Positions 15,073 through 23,716 of a DNA stretch of 40,306 nt are shown here, in pieces. This DNA comes from an uncultured Clostridium sp. Lineage in GTDB: Bacteria > Bacillota > Clostridia > TANB77 > CAG-508. A program made the translations under genes and the position numbers. The notes under the pieces were generated by a model. It was not told the DNA's origin. It did not search any database and worked only from the letters and a program-made list of their open reading frames with translations. The stretch is taken from assembly GCA_900553755.1 (NCBI GenBank), contig USEX01000011.1, positions 1 through 40,306 of the forward strand, given 5' to 3'. Position 1 is the stretch's first letter, and every line of letters begins with the position of its first letter.

Positions 15073-16314
15073 ATGAATCTTAACGAACCACTAGCATATA
15101 GAATGAGGCCAAAAACTTTAGAAGAATATGTTGGTCAAGAACATATATTGGGAAAAGATAAAATTTTATATAGAACAATAAAAGCAGATAGGCTATCTAG
15201 TATAATATTATGGGGGCCTCCAGGATGTGGTAAAACATCACTTGCAAGGGTAATAAGTAATACAACAAAATACCAATTTACTAAATTGAATGCTGTAACA
15301 GCTGGTGTGGCAGATATAAAAAAAGCTATAGAAGAAGCTGAAAATCCACTTCTAAATCCATCTGGTAAATGTATTTTATTTATAGATGAGATTCATAGAT
15401 TTAATAAATTGCAGCAAGATGCATTACTACCATTTGTGGAAAAAGGAACGGTTATTTTAATAGGAGCAACAACAGAGAACCCATACTTTGAAGTAAACAA
15501 AGCTTTAATATCAAGGTCAATGGTATTTAAGCTAGAACCTTTGAATGAAGATGATATATTTAAGGTTTTAAAAAGCTCATTAGTCAGAGAAGAAGGACTA
15601 GGTCAATACAAAATAAAAATAGAAGATGAAACACTTCATAAAATAGCAGAAACAGCAAATGGAGATGTTAGAACAGCTTTAAATGGTTTAGAGGTAGCCG
15701 TATTAACTACTAAAATTGGGGAAGATGGATTTATAACAATTACAGACCAGATAGCAAAGGAAAGCGTTCAAAATAGAAAAGCTATTTTTGATAAAAAAGG
15801 AGATAGTCATTATGACAACATCAGTGCTTTCATAAAATCTATGAGGGGAAGCGATGCTGATGCAGCAGTGTTTTATTTAGCAAGAGCTTTAAATGGAGGA
15901 GAAGATCCTATGTTTTTGGCTAGAAGAATAGTTATTGCGGCTGCAGAAGATGTGGGGATGGCGAACCCGAATGCATTAGTTATTGCAACAAATGCTATGC
16001 AAGCAGTACATATGGTAGGAATGCCAGAAGCAAGAATCATTTTGGCAGAAGCGGCTGTGTATGTAGCAACTTCAAAGAAATCTAATGCAAGTTATTTAGC
16101 AATAAATAAAGCATTGGAAGATGTATCTACAAAAGATACAGGAGAAATACCTATGCATATAAGAAATGCACCAATAGAAGGAATGAAATCTGAAGGCTAT
16201 GGAATAGGATACAAATATCCACATGATTATCCTGGACATTACGTAGAACAGCAATATTTACCAGATGAAATGGTAGGAACAAAATATTATATAAAAGACG
16301 AAAATTGTCAATAA
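15073..16314 (+). CDS. rarA: Replication-associated AAA+ ATPase RarA (MgsA)
   Basis: RarA is a clamp-loader-like AAA+ protein acting at stalled replication forks. The 413-residue protein starts NEPLAYRMRPKTLEEYVGQEHILG. It has Walker A GPPGCGKTS, Walker B ILFIDEIHRF, sensor 1 GATTENP, and the arginine-finger region ALISRSMVF. The C-terminal tetramerisation domain carries family motifs SMRGSDADAAVFYLARALNGGEDP and IVIAAAEDVGMANP, and the end has YKYPHDYPGHYVEQQYLPD. A GTG at 15064 is in frame, but AAGGTGG (15061-15067) overlaps it and is spaced for the ATG at 15073. It is the last gene of the scpB group and converges on the stomatin gene. Confidence 0.95.
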   Translation: MNLNEPLAYRMRPKTLEEYVGQEHILGKDKILYRTIKADRLSSIILWGPPGCGKTSLARVISNTTKYQFTKLNAVTAGVADIKKAIEEAENPLLNPSGKCILFIDEIHRFNKLQQDALLPFVEKGTVILIGATTENPYFEVNKALISRSMVFKLEPLNEDDIFKVLKSSLVREEGLGQYKIKIEDETLHKIAETANGDVRTALNGLEVAVLTTKIGEDGFITITDQIAKESVQNRKAIFDKKGDSHYDNISAFIKSMRGSDADAAVFYLARALNGGEDPMFLARRIVIAAAEDVGMANPNALVIATNAMQAVHMVGMPEARIILAEAAVYVATSKKSNASYLAINKALEDVSTKDTGEIPMHIRNAPIEGMKSEGYGIGYKYPHDYPGHYVEQQYLPDEMVGTKYYIKDENCQ

Positions 16315-16343
16315 AAAAATCCCGGGTTCTAAATGAACTCGGG
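16313..16343 (-). terminator. Terminator between rarA and the convergent SPFH gene
   Basis: CCCGGGTTC (16321-16329) pairs with GAACTCGGG (16335-16343), 9 bp with one wobble, 5-base loop. On the minus strand it is followed by ATTTTTTT, a good U tract for the nfeD-stomatin transcript. On the plus strand only TAAATTT follows, so rarA termination is weaker. Confidence 0.8.
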
Positions 16344-16358
16344 TAAATTTATGTAATA

Positions 16359-17261
16359 TTATTTTTTATTATCTGTAAGAATTTCTTTTACAGCGCCTAA
16401 GCTTGCTAAGCTATTTGTAGCATCAAATGGAATAAATACTTTGTTTGCATCTCCATTTGCAATTTCTTTTAAAGCTTCTAAAGATTTCAATTGAACTAAA
16501 GTATCATCTGGTTTGGCTTTCATCATTGCATCATAAACCATTTGAATTTCATCAGCTTTTGCTTCAGCAACTTTCTTAATAGCTTCTGCATCACCGGCAG
16601 CTCTTCTTATTTTTGCTTCTTTATCAGCTTCAGCCTCTAATATAGCAGCTTCTTTTCTACCTTGGGCAAGAGTGATTGCAGATTGTCTTTCACCTTCAGC
16701 TTGAAGGATTAAAGCTCTTTTATTTCTTTCTGCATTCATTTGCTTTTCCATAGCATCTCTAATATCTGCTGGTGGAGTAATATCTTTTATCTCAACTCTA
16801 TCGATTTTGCAACCCCATTGGTCAGTTGCTTCGTCAAGTATTGTTCTTAATTGTTCATTAATTATATCTCTTGAACTGAATGTATCATCTAAGTCCATTT
16901 TACCAACTATATCACGAATTGTTGTAATTGCTAAATATTCAATACCTTTTTTCAAAGATTGAATTTCGTATACAGCTTTTGCTGGATCAGTTACTTTGTA
17001 GAATACAACAGTATCTATAGTAATAGTAACGTTATCTTGTGTGATAACTCCTTGTGGTGGAACATCCATAGTTTGTTGTTTTAAGCTAACAACACTTCTT
17101 ACATGGTCAACAAAAGGAATTATAATTGTAAGACCTGCGTCTGCAACTTTGTGAAATTTACCAAGTCTTTCAATAATGTAGACTTCTGATTGTCTAACAA
17201 CTTTAATAGATTTGAATGCTATTATTGCTATTATAAGTAATAGAATAATTAAAAATGTCAT
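16359..17261 (-). CDS. Stomatin/QmcA-type SPFH membrane protein
   Basis: The protein has 300 residues. An N-terminal membrane anchor (residues 2-19) is followed by a typical prohibitin-homology domain: VVRQSEVYIIERLGKFHKVADAGLTIIIPFVDHV, then PPQGVITQDNVTITIDTVVFYKVTDPAKAVYEI. After residue ~180 comes an Ala/Glu/Lys coiled coil (NKRALILQAEGERQSAITLAQGRKEAAILEAEADKEAKI), and the C-terminus has VFIPFDATNSLASLGA. These proteins form membrane-bound rings and often pair with NfeD. Here nfeD is directly upstream, 24 bases away. AAGGAGG precedes the ATG. The likely role is membrane-domain organisation or quality control with the FtsH type of protease; this is inferred from the family. Confidence 0.93.
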   Translation of the reverse strand: MTFLIILLLIIAIIAFKSIKVVRQSEVYIIERLGKFHKVADAGLTIIIPFVDHVRSVVSLKQQTMDVPPQGVITQDNVTITIDTVVFYKVTDPAKAVYEIQSLKKGIEYLAITTIRDIVGKMDLDDTFSSRDIINEQLRTILDEATDQWGCKIDRVEIKDITPPADIRDAMEKQMNAERNKRALILQAEGERQSAITLAQGRKEAAILEAEADKEAKIRRAAGDAEAIKKVAEAKADEIQMVYDAMMKAKPDDTLVQLKSLEALKEIANGDANKVFIPFDATNSLASLGAVKEILTDNKK

Positions 17262-17285
17262 GTTTTTTCCTCCTTAAATTAAAAC

Positions 17286-17720
17286 TTATTTTAGTGGTTT
17301 TACAACGGCTTTTACTCCGTCGATTTTTTCTATTTCCACAGTGCTACCTTCAGAAATAGAATCGGTAAAATCTTCTGATAAAACAGCAGTCCAGATATCT
17401 CCATTTACTTTAATTTGACCATTTGAAGTACTAGAAATATCTTTTTTTACTATAGCTTTTTTACCAATAATACTGTTAGAGTTTGTAACAATTGTGTCTT
17501 TTTTTGTTATTTTTTCTGAAAAACGCCTAGTTAAACAAATAAGCAAAGCAGATAAAATAATAAAAATAGCAAATTGAGCAACTAAACTAGGTATGAATAA
17601 GCTTAATATACATACTATTAAAGCTGCAACTCCAAACCAAAATACTAAAAAGCCAACCGTAGCAATTTCTAATATAAAAGAAAAACCTGCAACGATTAAC
17701 CAAATTTGCCATGCTACCAT
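17286..17720 (-). CDS. NfeD family membrane protein
   Basis: This 144-residue NfeD-like protein has three or four closely packed hydrophobic segments in the first 62 residues (IWLIVAGFSFILEIATVGFLVFWFGVAALIVCILSLF...FAIFIILSALLICL). A C-terminal OB-fold domain follows (SIIGKKAIVKKDISSTSNGQIKVNGDIWTAVLSEDFTDSISEGSTVEIEKIDGVKAVVKPL). The protease domain of long NfeD proteins is absent; this is the short form that partners stomatins. It is the first gene of a two-gene minus-strand operon with the SPFH gene. Its ATG follows an AGGAGG-type site (complement of CCTCC at 17727-17731). Confidence 0.93.
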   Translation of the reverse strand: MVAWQIWLIVAGFSFILEIATVGFLVFWFGVAALIVCILSLFIPSLVAQFAIFIILSALLICLTRRFSEKITKKDTIVTNSNSIIGKKAIVKKDISSTSNGQIKVNGDIWTAVLSEDFTDSISEGSTVEIEKIDGVKAVVKPLK

Positions 17721-17745
17721 AAAAACCTCCTATAATAACAATACA

Positions 17746-17774
17746 ATTATACCATAAAATTGCGGAAAAACCAA
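17746..17774 (-). promoter_or_regulatory. Promoter for the nfeD-stomatin operon
   Basis: On the minus strand: TTGGTT (17774-17769), 17-base spacer, perfect TATAAT (17751-17746). The -35 matches consensus only in its first three bases. Confidence 0.55.
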
Positions 17775-17806
17775 TAGAAAATAGGAAAAACATCAATAAA
17801 AAAGTA

Positions 17807-17835
17807 TTGCAATTTGTTTTTTTATGTGTTACAAT
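17807..17835 (+). promoter_or_regulatory. Promoter for secG-rnr
   Basis: TTGCAA (17807-17812), a 17-base spacer and TACAAT (17830-17835). It lies back to back with the nfeD promoter. Confidence 0.6.
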
Positions 17836-17872
17836 AAATGAGCTAATAAGAAAAAGCAAAAGGAGAAGGAAA

Positions 17873-18121
17873 ATGCAAGTAGTTAAATATATAATGATTG
17901 CCATATACATAGTAATTTGTTTAGGATTAATAATCCTTGTAATGATGCAAAATAAAGATAGCAAAGGAGCTTCTGGAACAATAACTGGCTCATCTACAAA
18001 CAATTTCTACGAGAAAAATAAATCTAGAACTCGTGAAGGAAAAATAAAAAAATGGACAATAATAGTAGGAGTAGTATTTTTAGTATATACTATAATTTTA
18101 GGAATAATATACATGTTCTAG
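17873..18121 (+). CDS. secG: Preprotein translocase subunit SecG
   Basis: SecG is the small helper subunit of the SecYEG channel. The 82-residue protein has two membrane segments, near 6-24 (MIAIYIVICLGLIILVMMQ) and 60-81. Between them is the family-typical linker KDSKGASGTITGSSTNNFYEKNKSRTREGKIKK. An upstream in-frame start would add 22 unrelated residues; AAAGGAG (17858-17864) supports the ATG at 17873. A terminator separates it from rnr, but the secG-rnr order is a common Firmicute arrangement. Confidence 0.93.
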   Translation: MQVVKYIMIAIYIVICLGLIILVMMQNKDSKGASGTITGSSTNNFYEKNKSRTREGKIKKWTIIVGVVFLVYTIILGIIYMF

Positions 18122-18147
18122 TATAAATAAATTATTTATGATTTTAT

Positions 18148-18173
18148 GGCGGCAGATCTTTCTGTCGTCTTTT
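18148..18173 (+). terminator. Terminator or attenuator after secG
   Basis: GGCGGCAGA (18148-18156) pairs with TCTGTCGTC (18161-18169), 9 bp with two wobbles and a tight 4-base loop, followed by TTTT. No separate strong promoter is obvious before rnr, so partial read-through is likely. Confidence 0.7.
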
Positions 18174-18217
18174 GCATAGAATTTGAAAAATAAGAAAAAA
18201 TAAAATAGAGGAATGAT

Positions 18218-20254
18218 ATGAGCAAAAAAAGAAAAGAAAAAAATTTATTAGATAATCCAGATTATATTTCAGGAATATTTAGAAGAAATGAAAAAGGTTT
18301 TGGATTTGTAAGTGTAGAAGGAGAAGAAGAGGAAATATATATATCACCAAAGCAAACGTTAAATGCGTTAAATGGTGATACAGTTTTAATAAAAGTATAT
18401 GATGATATAAAGCACGGTAAAGATTCTACGAGTCCTAAAAAAGAGGGAAAAGTTGTATATATAATAAAGCACGAAAAAGATAGCTTGGTTGGTATTTTTA
18501 AAAAAAGCAAAAATTTTGGCTTCGTAATTCCAGATGATAAGAAAGCTAGCAATGATGTATATATATCAAAGAAGAATTTTGGAGGAGCAAAAAATAATCA
18601 GAAAGTAGTAGTAAAAATAACAAAATATCCAGACGGCAATAATAAAGCAGAGGGAAAAATAGTAGAAATACTTGGAAAATATGATGCCGCTGGTGTGGAT
18701 ATATTATCATTAGTTAAAGAATATTCTTTACCATATGAGTTTCCAGAACCTGTAATAAAAGAGGCAAAGTCGATACCGCAAGAAATAAAAAGTGTTGAGC
18801 AAAATAGAACAGATTTTAGAAATGACGAAATCTTTACAATAGATGGTGAAGATGCAAAAGATTTGGATGACGCTGTAAGCGTTCAAAAGAATAGCGATGG
18901 TACTTACAATTTAAATGTACACATAGCAGATGTAAGTAACTATGTGAAAGAGGGTTCGAAACTAGATAAAGAAGCCATCACAAGAGGTACTAGCATATAT
19001 TTGATGGATAGAGTAATACAAATGCTTCCAAAAGAATTATCAAATGGAATATGTAGCTTAAATGAGGGAAAAGATAGATATGCACTTAGTGCTATTATGG
19101 TTATAGACCAAAAAGGAAATGTAATAAGTTCTGATGTAAAGAAGAGCATAATAAAAGTAACAAGAAGAATGAATTATAATGATGTTTCTTCAATATTAAG
19201 ATATGTAGATTGCAAAAAATCGGGAGAGGAAGCAACTAAAAAAGATGAAGAAATTGCAAAAAAATACAGTCAATATATTGAACATTTTATACGAATGAGA
19301 GAACTAAAAGACATATTAAAAGCAAGAAGAGAAAGAAATGGTAGTTTAAATTTAGATATACCAGAAAGCAAAATAATTTTAGATGAAAACGGCATTGCTG
19401 TAGATATAAAAAAATATGATTATACAGAAGCAAATGAGATAATAGAGCAATTTATGCTAACTGCAAATGAAACAGTTGCAGAGAAATTTTATTGGCTACA
19501 AGCTCCTTTTATTTATAGAGTGCATGAAGCGCCAGATATAGAAAAAATAGATGAATTAAATAAATTTCTATTTAATTTAGGCTATAAAATTAAGGGAATA
19601 AAGAAAGATGACAAAGATAGCATACACCCTAAAGCATTTGCACAGGTGCTAGAAGAAATAAAAGGAAAACCAGAAGAAAGAGTTGTTTCTAATTTAGTAT
19701 TAAGAACATTAAAAGTAGCAAGATATGAAAAAGAAAACAAGGGCCATTTTGGAATAGCTAGTAAATGCTATTGCCATTTTACATCACCAATAAGAAGGTA
19801 CCCGGATTTATTTATACACAGAGTTATATCAGATTATATAGCTTCTAATTATAATCTAAAAGAAAGTGTAAAAGAGAAGTACGATGTGCAATCAGCAAAA
19901 TATGCAGATAGCTCAACTGAAAGAGAAAAAATAGCACAAAAAGTGGAAAGAGATGCTGAAGACATAAAGAAAGCAGAATATATGCAAGATAAGATCGAAG
20001 AAGAATATACAGGAATTGTATCTAGTATAACTCCATTTGGAATGTTTGTGGAATTGGAAAATACTGTAGAAGGATTAATAAGATTTGAAAACATGGGAAA
20101 TGAATATTTTGCATATGATGACCAAAGGAAAACTTTAGTTGGAGAGAGAACAAAAAGAGTTTTTAAAATAGGTAATGAAGTAAAAATAAAAGTTATTTCA
20201 GCAGACAAACAAACTAGAAAAATTGATTTTAAATTAATAGAAGAAAAAGTATAA
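18218..20254 (+). CDS. rnr: Ribonuclease R
   Basis: RNase R is a processive 3'-5' exoribonuclease that degrades structured RNA, including rRNA and mRNA fragments. The 678-residue protein has N-terminal cold-shock-like OB folds (GFGFVSVEGEEEEIYISP at about 27-45, FGFVIPDDKKASNDVYIS at about 99-117). The RNB catalytic domain has FTIDGEDAKDLDDAVSV, with the acidic residues that bind Mg2+, and CHFTSPIRRYPDLFIHRVI. A C-terminal S1 domain (YTGIVSSITPFGMFVELENTVEGLIRFENM) follows. The Lys-rich tail of some homologues is short here. A TAGAGGA site precedes the ATG. In trans-translation RNase R works with SmpB/tmRNA; smpB is not next to it here. Confidence 0.96.
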   Translation: MSKKRKEKNLLDNPDYISGIFRRNEKGFGFVSVEGEEEEIYISPKQTLNALNGDTVLIKVYDDIKHGKDSTSPKKEGKVVYIIKHEKDSLVGIFKKSKNFGFVIPDDKKASNDVYISKKNFGGAKNNQKVVVKITKYPDGNNKAEGKIVEILGKYDAAGVDILSLVKEYSLPYEFPEPVIKEAKSIPQEIKSVEQNRTDFRNDEIFTIDGEDAKDLDDAVSVQKNSDGTYNLNVHIADVSNYVKEGSKLDKEAITRGTSIYLMDRVIQMLPKELSNGICSLNEGKDRYALSAIMVIDQKGNVISSDVKKSIIKVTRRMNYNDVSSILRYVDCKKSGEEATKKDEEIAKKYSQYIEHFIRMRELKDILKARRERNGSLNLDIPESKIILDENGIAVDIKKYDYTEANEIIEQFMLTANETVAEKFYWLQAPFIYRVHEAPDIEKIDELNKFLFNLGYKIKGIKKDDKDSIHPKAFAQVLEEIKGKPEERVVSNLVLRTLKVARYEKENKGHFGIASKCYCHFTSPIRRYPDLFIHRVISDYIASNYNLKESVKEKYDVQSAKYADSSTEREKIAQKVERDAEDIKKAEYMQDKIEEEYTGIVSSITPFGMFVELENTVEGLIRFENMGNEYFAYDDQRKTLVGERTKRVFKIGNEVKIKVISADKQTRKIDFKLIEEKV

Positions 20255-20258
20255 AAAA

Positions 20259-20294
20259 TTCGGTTGTTAATTAAGTTTAACAACCGAGTTTTTT
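20259..20294. terminator. Bidirectional terminator between rnr and the COG2426 gene
   Basis: Arms at 20259-20270 and 20277-20288 pair over 12 bp with one wobble and a 6-base loop. Six Ts follow on the plus strand, and the run of As before it gives a T tract on the minus strand. It therefore serves both convergent genes. Confidence 0.85.
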
Positions 20295-20787
20295 ATTTTG
20301 CTAGAAGAGCGCCAGCAGCACCGAATACTCCGGCTGCAGCTAATCCCATTATTATGCCAGCTAAAACAACACCAGCAATAATAGCTATTACACTTTTCTT
20401 AAAATCCATATCCAATAAACTTGCAGCTAAAGTGCCTGTCCAAGCTCCAGTTCCAGGAAGTGGGATTCCTACAAACAAGAATAAAGCCCAATATAAACCA
20501 CGTCCAGCTTTTTCTTGTAATTTCTTTCCACCTTTTTCACCTTTTTCTAAACAGAATTTAAAGAATTTTCCGATAAATTTTTTATCAGCACCCCATACCA
20601 AAACTTTTCTTGCAAAGAAAAATATTATTGGAACAGGTAACATATTTCCTAAAATACAAACAATGTAAAGAGGTAAAATAGGAAGCGGATCTCCCATCCA
20701 TGTGCTTAAACCTATTGGCACAGCACCTCTTAGCTCAATTAAAGGCACCATAGATACCAAGAATACTAATAAATATTTTTTAAACAT
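20293..20787 (-). CDS. COG2426 'small multidrug export' family membrane protein
   Basis: The 164-residue integral membrane protein matches the Sm_multidrug_ex/COG2426 family. It starts with a hydrophobic segment containing VSMVPLIELRGAVPIGL, the family hallmark. Further hydrophobic stretches lie near 37-60 (LPLYIVCILGNMLPVPIIFFF), 100-120 (LYWALFLFVGIPLPGTGAWTG) and 130-163. A charged loop of Lys/Gly/Glu (about 72-95) lies between. The family name implies export, but no substrate is firmly known. It is transcribed alone, convergent with rnr. An AAGGAG site precedes the ATG. Confidence 0.87.
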   Translation of the reverse strand: MFKKYLLVFLVSMVPLIELRGAVPIGLSTWMGDPLPILPLYIVCILGNMLPVPIIFFFARKVLVWGADKKFIGKFFKFCLEKGEKGGKKLQEKAGRGLYWALFLFVGIPLPGTGAWTGTLAASLLDMDFKKSVIAIIAGVVLAGIIMGLAAAGVFGAAGALLAK

Positions 20788-20877
20788 GCTTAACTCCTTT
20801 TAATAAAACTAGCAAGTATTTTATAATAACAATTATGAAAAGTAAATACAAAATAGTAATTTTTTAAAATATAAGAC

Positions 20878-20906
20878 TGGACTTTTTAAAATAAATGCAT
20901 TATGAT
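20878..20906 (+). promoter_or_regulatory. Probable promoter for ppa
   Basis: TGGACT (20878-20883), a 17-base spacer and TATGAT (20901-20906). Both hexamers deviate from consensus, but the spacing and position about 35 bases before the ATG fit. Confidence 0.5.
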
Positions 20907-20939
20907 AATTACATATAAATTAGAAAAGAGGTAATTAGT

Positions 20940-21473
20940 ATGAATATATGGCATGATATAGAAGAAGATAGAGTAAAAAAAGATGACTTTGTGGGAGTTG
21001 TAGAAATTCCTAAGGGATGTAATAATAAATATGAATTAGATAAGAAAACAGGATTATTAAAGTTGGATAGAATTTTGTATACAGCAACACATTATCCAGC
21101 AAATTATGGATTTATTCCAAGGACATATGCTGGAGATAATGACCCATTAGATGTATTAATACTTTGCCAAGAGGCAATATATCCATTAACTTTAGTAGAA
21201 TGCTATCCAATAGGAGCATTAAGAATGATAGATAATAATGAAGAAGATGAAAAAATTATAGCAATAGCAAAGCATGATCCATTTTTAAATACATATAAAG
21301 ATATATCGGAAATACCAGCACAAGTATCTGAAGAAATTAAACATTTCTTTGAGGTATATAAACAATTAGAAGGAAAGCAAACTACAGTAGATAAAATAAT
21401 GGGCAGGGAAGAAGCAGAACAAATAATAGAAAAATGCATGGAAAATTATAAGGAAAAATTTTTAAATAAATAA
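20940..21473 (+). CDS. ppa: Inorganic pyrophosphatase, family I
   Basis: The enzyme hydrolyses pyrophosphate in the cytoplasm and drives biosynthetic reactions forward. The 177-residue protein has the family I order: VGVVEIPKGCNNKYELDKKTGLLKLDRIL, then THYPANYGFIPRTYAGDNDPLDVLIL, including the D-x-D-P-x-D metal-binding signature at about residues 60-65, and later IAIAKHDPFLNTYKDI. The C-terminal KHFFEVYKQLEGKQTTV helix is also typical. Length is normal. It is followed after 11 bases by the TPR gene and then uppP, which itself releases phosphate; the shared theme may be accidental. Confidence 0.95.
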   Translation: MNIWHDIEEDRVKKDDFVGVVEIPKGCNNKYELDKKTGLLKLDRILYTATHYPANYGFIPRTYAGDNDPLDVLILCQEAIYPLTLVECYPIGALRMIDNNEEDEKIIAIAKHDPFLNTYKDISEIPAQVSEEIKHFFEVYKQLEGKQTTVDKIMGREEAEQIIEKCMENYKEKFLNK

Positions 21474-21484
21474 GAGGTGGAAAA

Positions 21485-22687
21485 ATGGTTGGAAAAATAT
21501 TTTTTAACGTAATTGCATTTACTCTGTTTATATTAATGTTTTTGAAACTAGTAAAGAAAAATGATACAAACTATGTATATTTATTAATTGTTCAGTTTAT
21601 AGGAATCGCCATCAGCTTTCTTGAGCTGGTAACAGGAATAAAATTAAATATAGTATTCAAATTGCTAATGTATGTGCTATCAATAATAATCCCTATAGCA
21701 GTTTTATTTCTAGAATACAAAAAGAATATAAGTTTTTCCGAAATGCTAATAGTATGTGCAATGCCTTTGTTAAAAGTGATGAATAAAAAAGAAGTAATAC
21801 AAAAATATCTTGAGGCAAGTATTGAAAAAAATCCGGACAGTGTAACATTACATAAGCTTTTAGCTGGGATATATGAAGATTTAAACAAAGAAGAATTAGC
21901 TATAGAGGAATATGAAAAGATTATAAGCTTAGAAAACTATGAACAAGATATTTATATAAAATTAGGAAAATTATATGGCAAAAATAATAGGCAAGATGAA
22001 GCAAAAGAAATATTTGCTGATATTTTAAGAAAACAATCGGATTGCTATGAAGCAAGTATGGAATTTGCTGATATATTATGCAATGAAGGATCATATAAAG
22101 AGGCAATTCAAATATATAATGCAGCGTTAAGGCATAGACCAGCAGACTATGATTTATATTATAATTTAGGAATGACGTATACAATGCTAAATGATTTTCA
22201 AAAGGCAAAAGAAAATTATGAAAAGGCTGCTCAAATTAATAGCGACTTAAATAAAGCAAAATATACACTAGGCCAATTAGCTTTAATATATGGCGATTTA
22301 GATGAAGCTAAAAACTTTTTAGAAGAATGCATAAATGATGAAGAACTAGAAGCAGGAGCATATTTTTATTTGGCTAGAATATCTATTATAAAAGGAGAAC
22401 TAGATAAAGCAATAAGTTATATAAATATAGCTGTGGAAGAAGATACAGAAGTTTATGAGAAAGTTCAAAATGATAATATTTTTGTAACTATCAAAGATAA
22501 AATAAAAAAACCAGATATAGAAAATGCTAAGAAAGCAAATAAAACAAAAAGAGAATTAGATGTGGAAAAACATTTATATAGTACATGTAAATTAGTGGGC
22601 AAACTTAATAATAATGATCTTCAAATGATTGAAAACGTGATGAAAACGAGAGAAATAAATGAAGAACAAAAAGAAAAAGATATATAA
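21485..22687 (+). CDS. Membrane-anchored TPR protein
   Basis: The 400-residue protein begins with three hydrophobic segments (about 4-20, 30-48, 55-78). Residues ~95-330 are tetratricopeptide repeats, visible as regular 34-residue units: NPDSVTLHKLLAGIYEDLNKEELAIEEYEKII, YEQDIYIKLGKLYGKNNRQDEAKEIFADIL, DYDLYYNLGMTYTMLNDFQKAKENYEKAAQI, and others. The last 60 residues are charged. TPR arrays hold partner proteins; no catalytic domain is visible. It resembles LapB-like scaffolds only in outline. GAGGTGG lies before the ATG. It is placed between ppa and uppP on the same strand with 6 to 21 bases between genes. Confidence 0.85.
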   Translation: MVGKIFFNVIAFTLFILMFLKLVKKNDTNYVYLLIVQFIGIAISFLELVTGIKLNIVFKLLMYVLSIIIPIAVLFLEYKKNISFSEMLIVCAMPLLKVMNKKEVIQKYLEASIEKNPDSVTLHKLLAGIYEDLNKEELAIEEYEKIISLENYEQDIYIKLGKLYGKNNRQDEAKEIFADILRKQSDCYEASMEFADILCNEGSYKEAIQIYNAALRHRPADYDLYYNLGMTYTMLNDFQKAKENYEKAAQINSDLNKAKYTLGQLALIYGDLDEAKNFLEECINDEELEAGAYFYLARISIIKGELDKAISYINIAVEEDTEVYEKVQNDNIFVTIKDKIKKPDIENAKKANKTKRELDVEKHLYSTCKLVGKLNNNDLQMIENVMKTREINEEQKEKDI

Positions 22688-22707
22688 TTGAGATGGAGGA
22701 AATAATA

Positions 22708-23490
22708 ATGAATATTTTTCAAGCGGCTCTTTTGGGAGTAATACAGGGATTAACAGAACTTTTACCAATTTCTAGTTCTGCACATTTAACAATAATACCA
22801 TGGATTTTTAACTGGAATATTCCAGAATCTTTTGATGTAGCGTTACACTTTGGCACACTACTTGCGATAGGTTTATATTTCTTTAAGGATTGGCTAGGAT
22901 TAATAAAAGGTGGATTTAATTATGTTGTAAAAAAAGAAAGAACAGTCCAAGGGAGGATGTTTTGGCATATAGTATTAGCAACTATACCAGGTGGAATAAT
23001 AGGATTTTTATTAGATCACTTTTTATCTGGAAATTTAAATAGACCAATAATAATTGCTTTAGCTTTAATTATAATGGGCATTATATTGTATGTAGTAGAT
23101 AAAAAGGCACCAAGCAAAGTAAAATATGAACAAATGACATTAAAACAAACTTTTTTAATTGGTGTATCACAAGCACTTGCTTTTATACCAGGCGTTTCAC
23201 GTTCTGGAGTAACTATTACAACGGCAAGAATGATGAAGATAGAAAGAGAATCGGCAGCAAGATATTCGTTTATGTTATCAGCTCCAATAGTTTTAGCAGC
23301 AACAATATTTAAATTCAAAGATTTTGTTTTTGATTTGCCATTTGTAGTAGGAGTTTTAACAAGTTTTATTGTTGGATTATTGGTTATAAAATTTTTATTA
23401 AAATTCTTGCAAAAAGGCAGTTTCAAAGGATTTTCAATTTACAGAATAATTTTCGGATTATTGATTATAATTATAAGTATCATAAAGTAA
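22708..23490 (+). CDS. uppP: Undecaprenyl-diphosphatase UppP (BacA)
   Basis: UppP dephosphorylates undecaprenyl diphosphate so the lipid carrier can be reused for peptidoglycan and polymer export. Overproduction gives bacitracin resistance in other bacteria. The 260-residue protein has both signature regions, GVIQGLTELLPISSSAHL (about 10-27) and PGVSRSGVTITTARM (about 160-175), and about seven membrane segments. An ATG at 22693 lies in frame, but TGGAGGA (22694-22700) is correctly spaced for 22708, and homologues start just before the first helix. A terminator follows directly. Confidence 0.96.
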   Translation: MNIFQAALLGVIQGLTELLPISSSAHLTIIPWIFNWNIPESFDVALHFGTLLAIGLYFFKDWLGLIKGGFNYVVKKERTVQGRMFWHIVLATIPGGIIGFLLDHFLSGNLNRPIIIALALIIMGIILYVVDKKAPSKVKYEQMTLKQTFLIGVSQALAFIPGVSRSGVTITTARMMKIERESAARYSFMLSAPIVLAATIFKFKDFVFDLPFVVGVLTSFIVGLLVIKFLLKFLQKGSFKGFSIYRIIFGLLIIIISIIK

Positions 23491-23494
23491 AATA

Positions 23495-23527
23495 AAAACT
23501 GATTAGATTTTTCTAGTCAGTTTTTTT
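23495..23527 (+). terminator. Terminator after uppP
   Basis: Arms at 23495-23507 and 23512-23524 pair over 13 bp with one wobble around a 4-T loop, and a T run follows. It separates uppP from the pilus operon. Confidence 0.85.
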
Positions 23528-23590
23528 ACTCTATTACAAAAATATTACAATATTACAATTGGATTACTATTACTTTTAAATTATTGACTT

Positions 23591-23619
23591 TTGAAAAAAA
23601 AAAGATAAAATTATATTAT
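23591..23619 (+). promoter_or_regulatory. Promoter for the type IV pilus operon
   Basis: TTGAAA (23591-23596), 17-base spacer, TATTAT (23614-23619). It leaves a leader of about 90 bases, rich in A/T and without an obvious structure, before the first pilus gene. A nearby TTGACT at 23584 has no suitably spaced -10. Confidence 0.55.
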
Positions 23620-23716
23620 AAAAGTTATGTATATAAAAAACACCAAAAAATGACAAAAAAATATTGTATTTATTATATATTTTTGTAGAACATAATAATA
23701 TTGAGGGGAAATAATA

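Noticed and set aside
17807..17872. Longer N-terminus for SecG
   Set aside because: The extra 22 residues overlap the promoter and RBS and have no family similarity.
20264..20668. Plus-strand open frame over the COG2426 gene
   Set aside because: It is antisense to a convincing membrane protein with family motifs, starts inside the terminator, and has a Pro/Ala-rich shadow composition.
23584..23622. TTGACT as -35 of the pilus promoter
   Set aside because: No -10-like hexamer lies 16-18 bases downstream; TTGAAA at 23591 with TATTAT at 23614 fits better.
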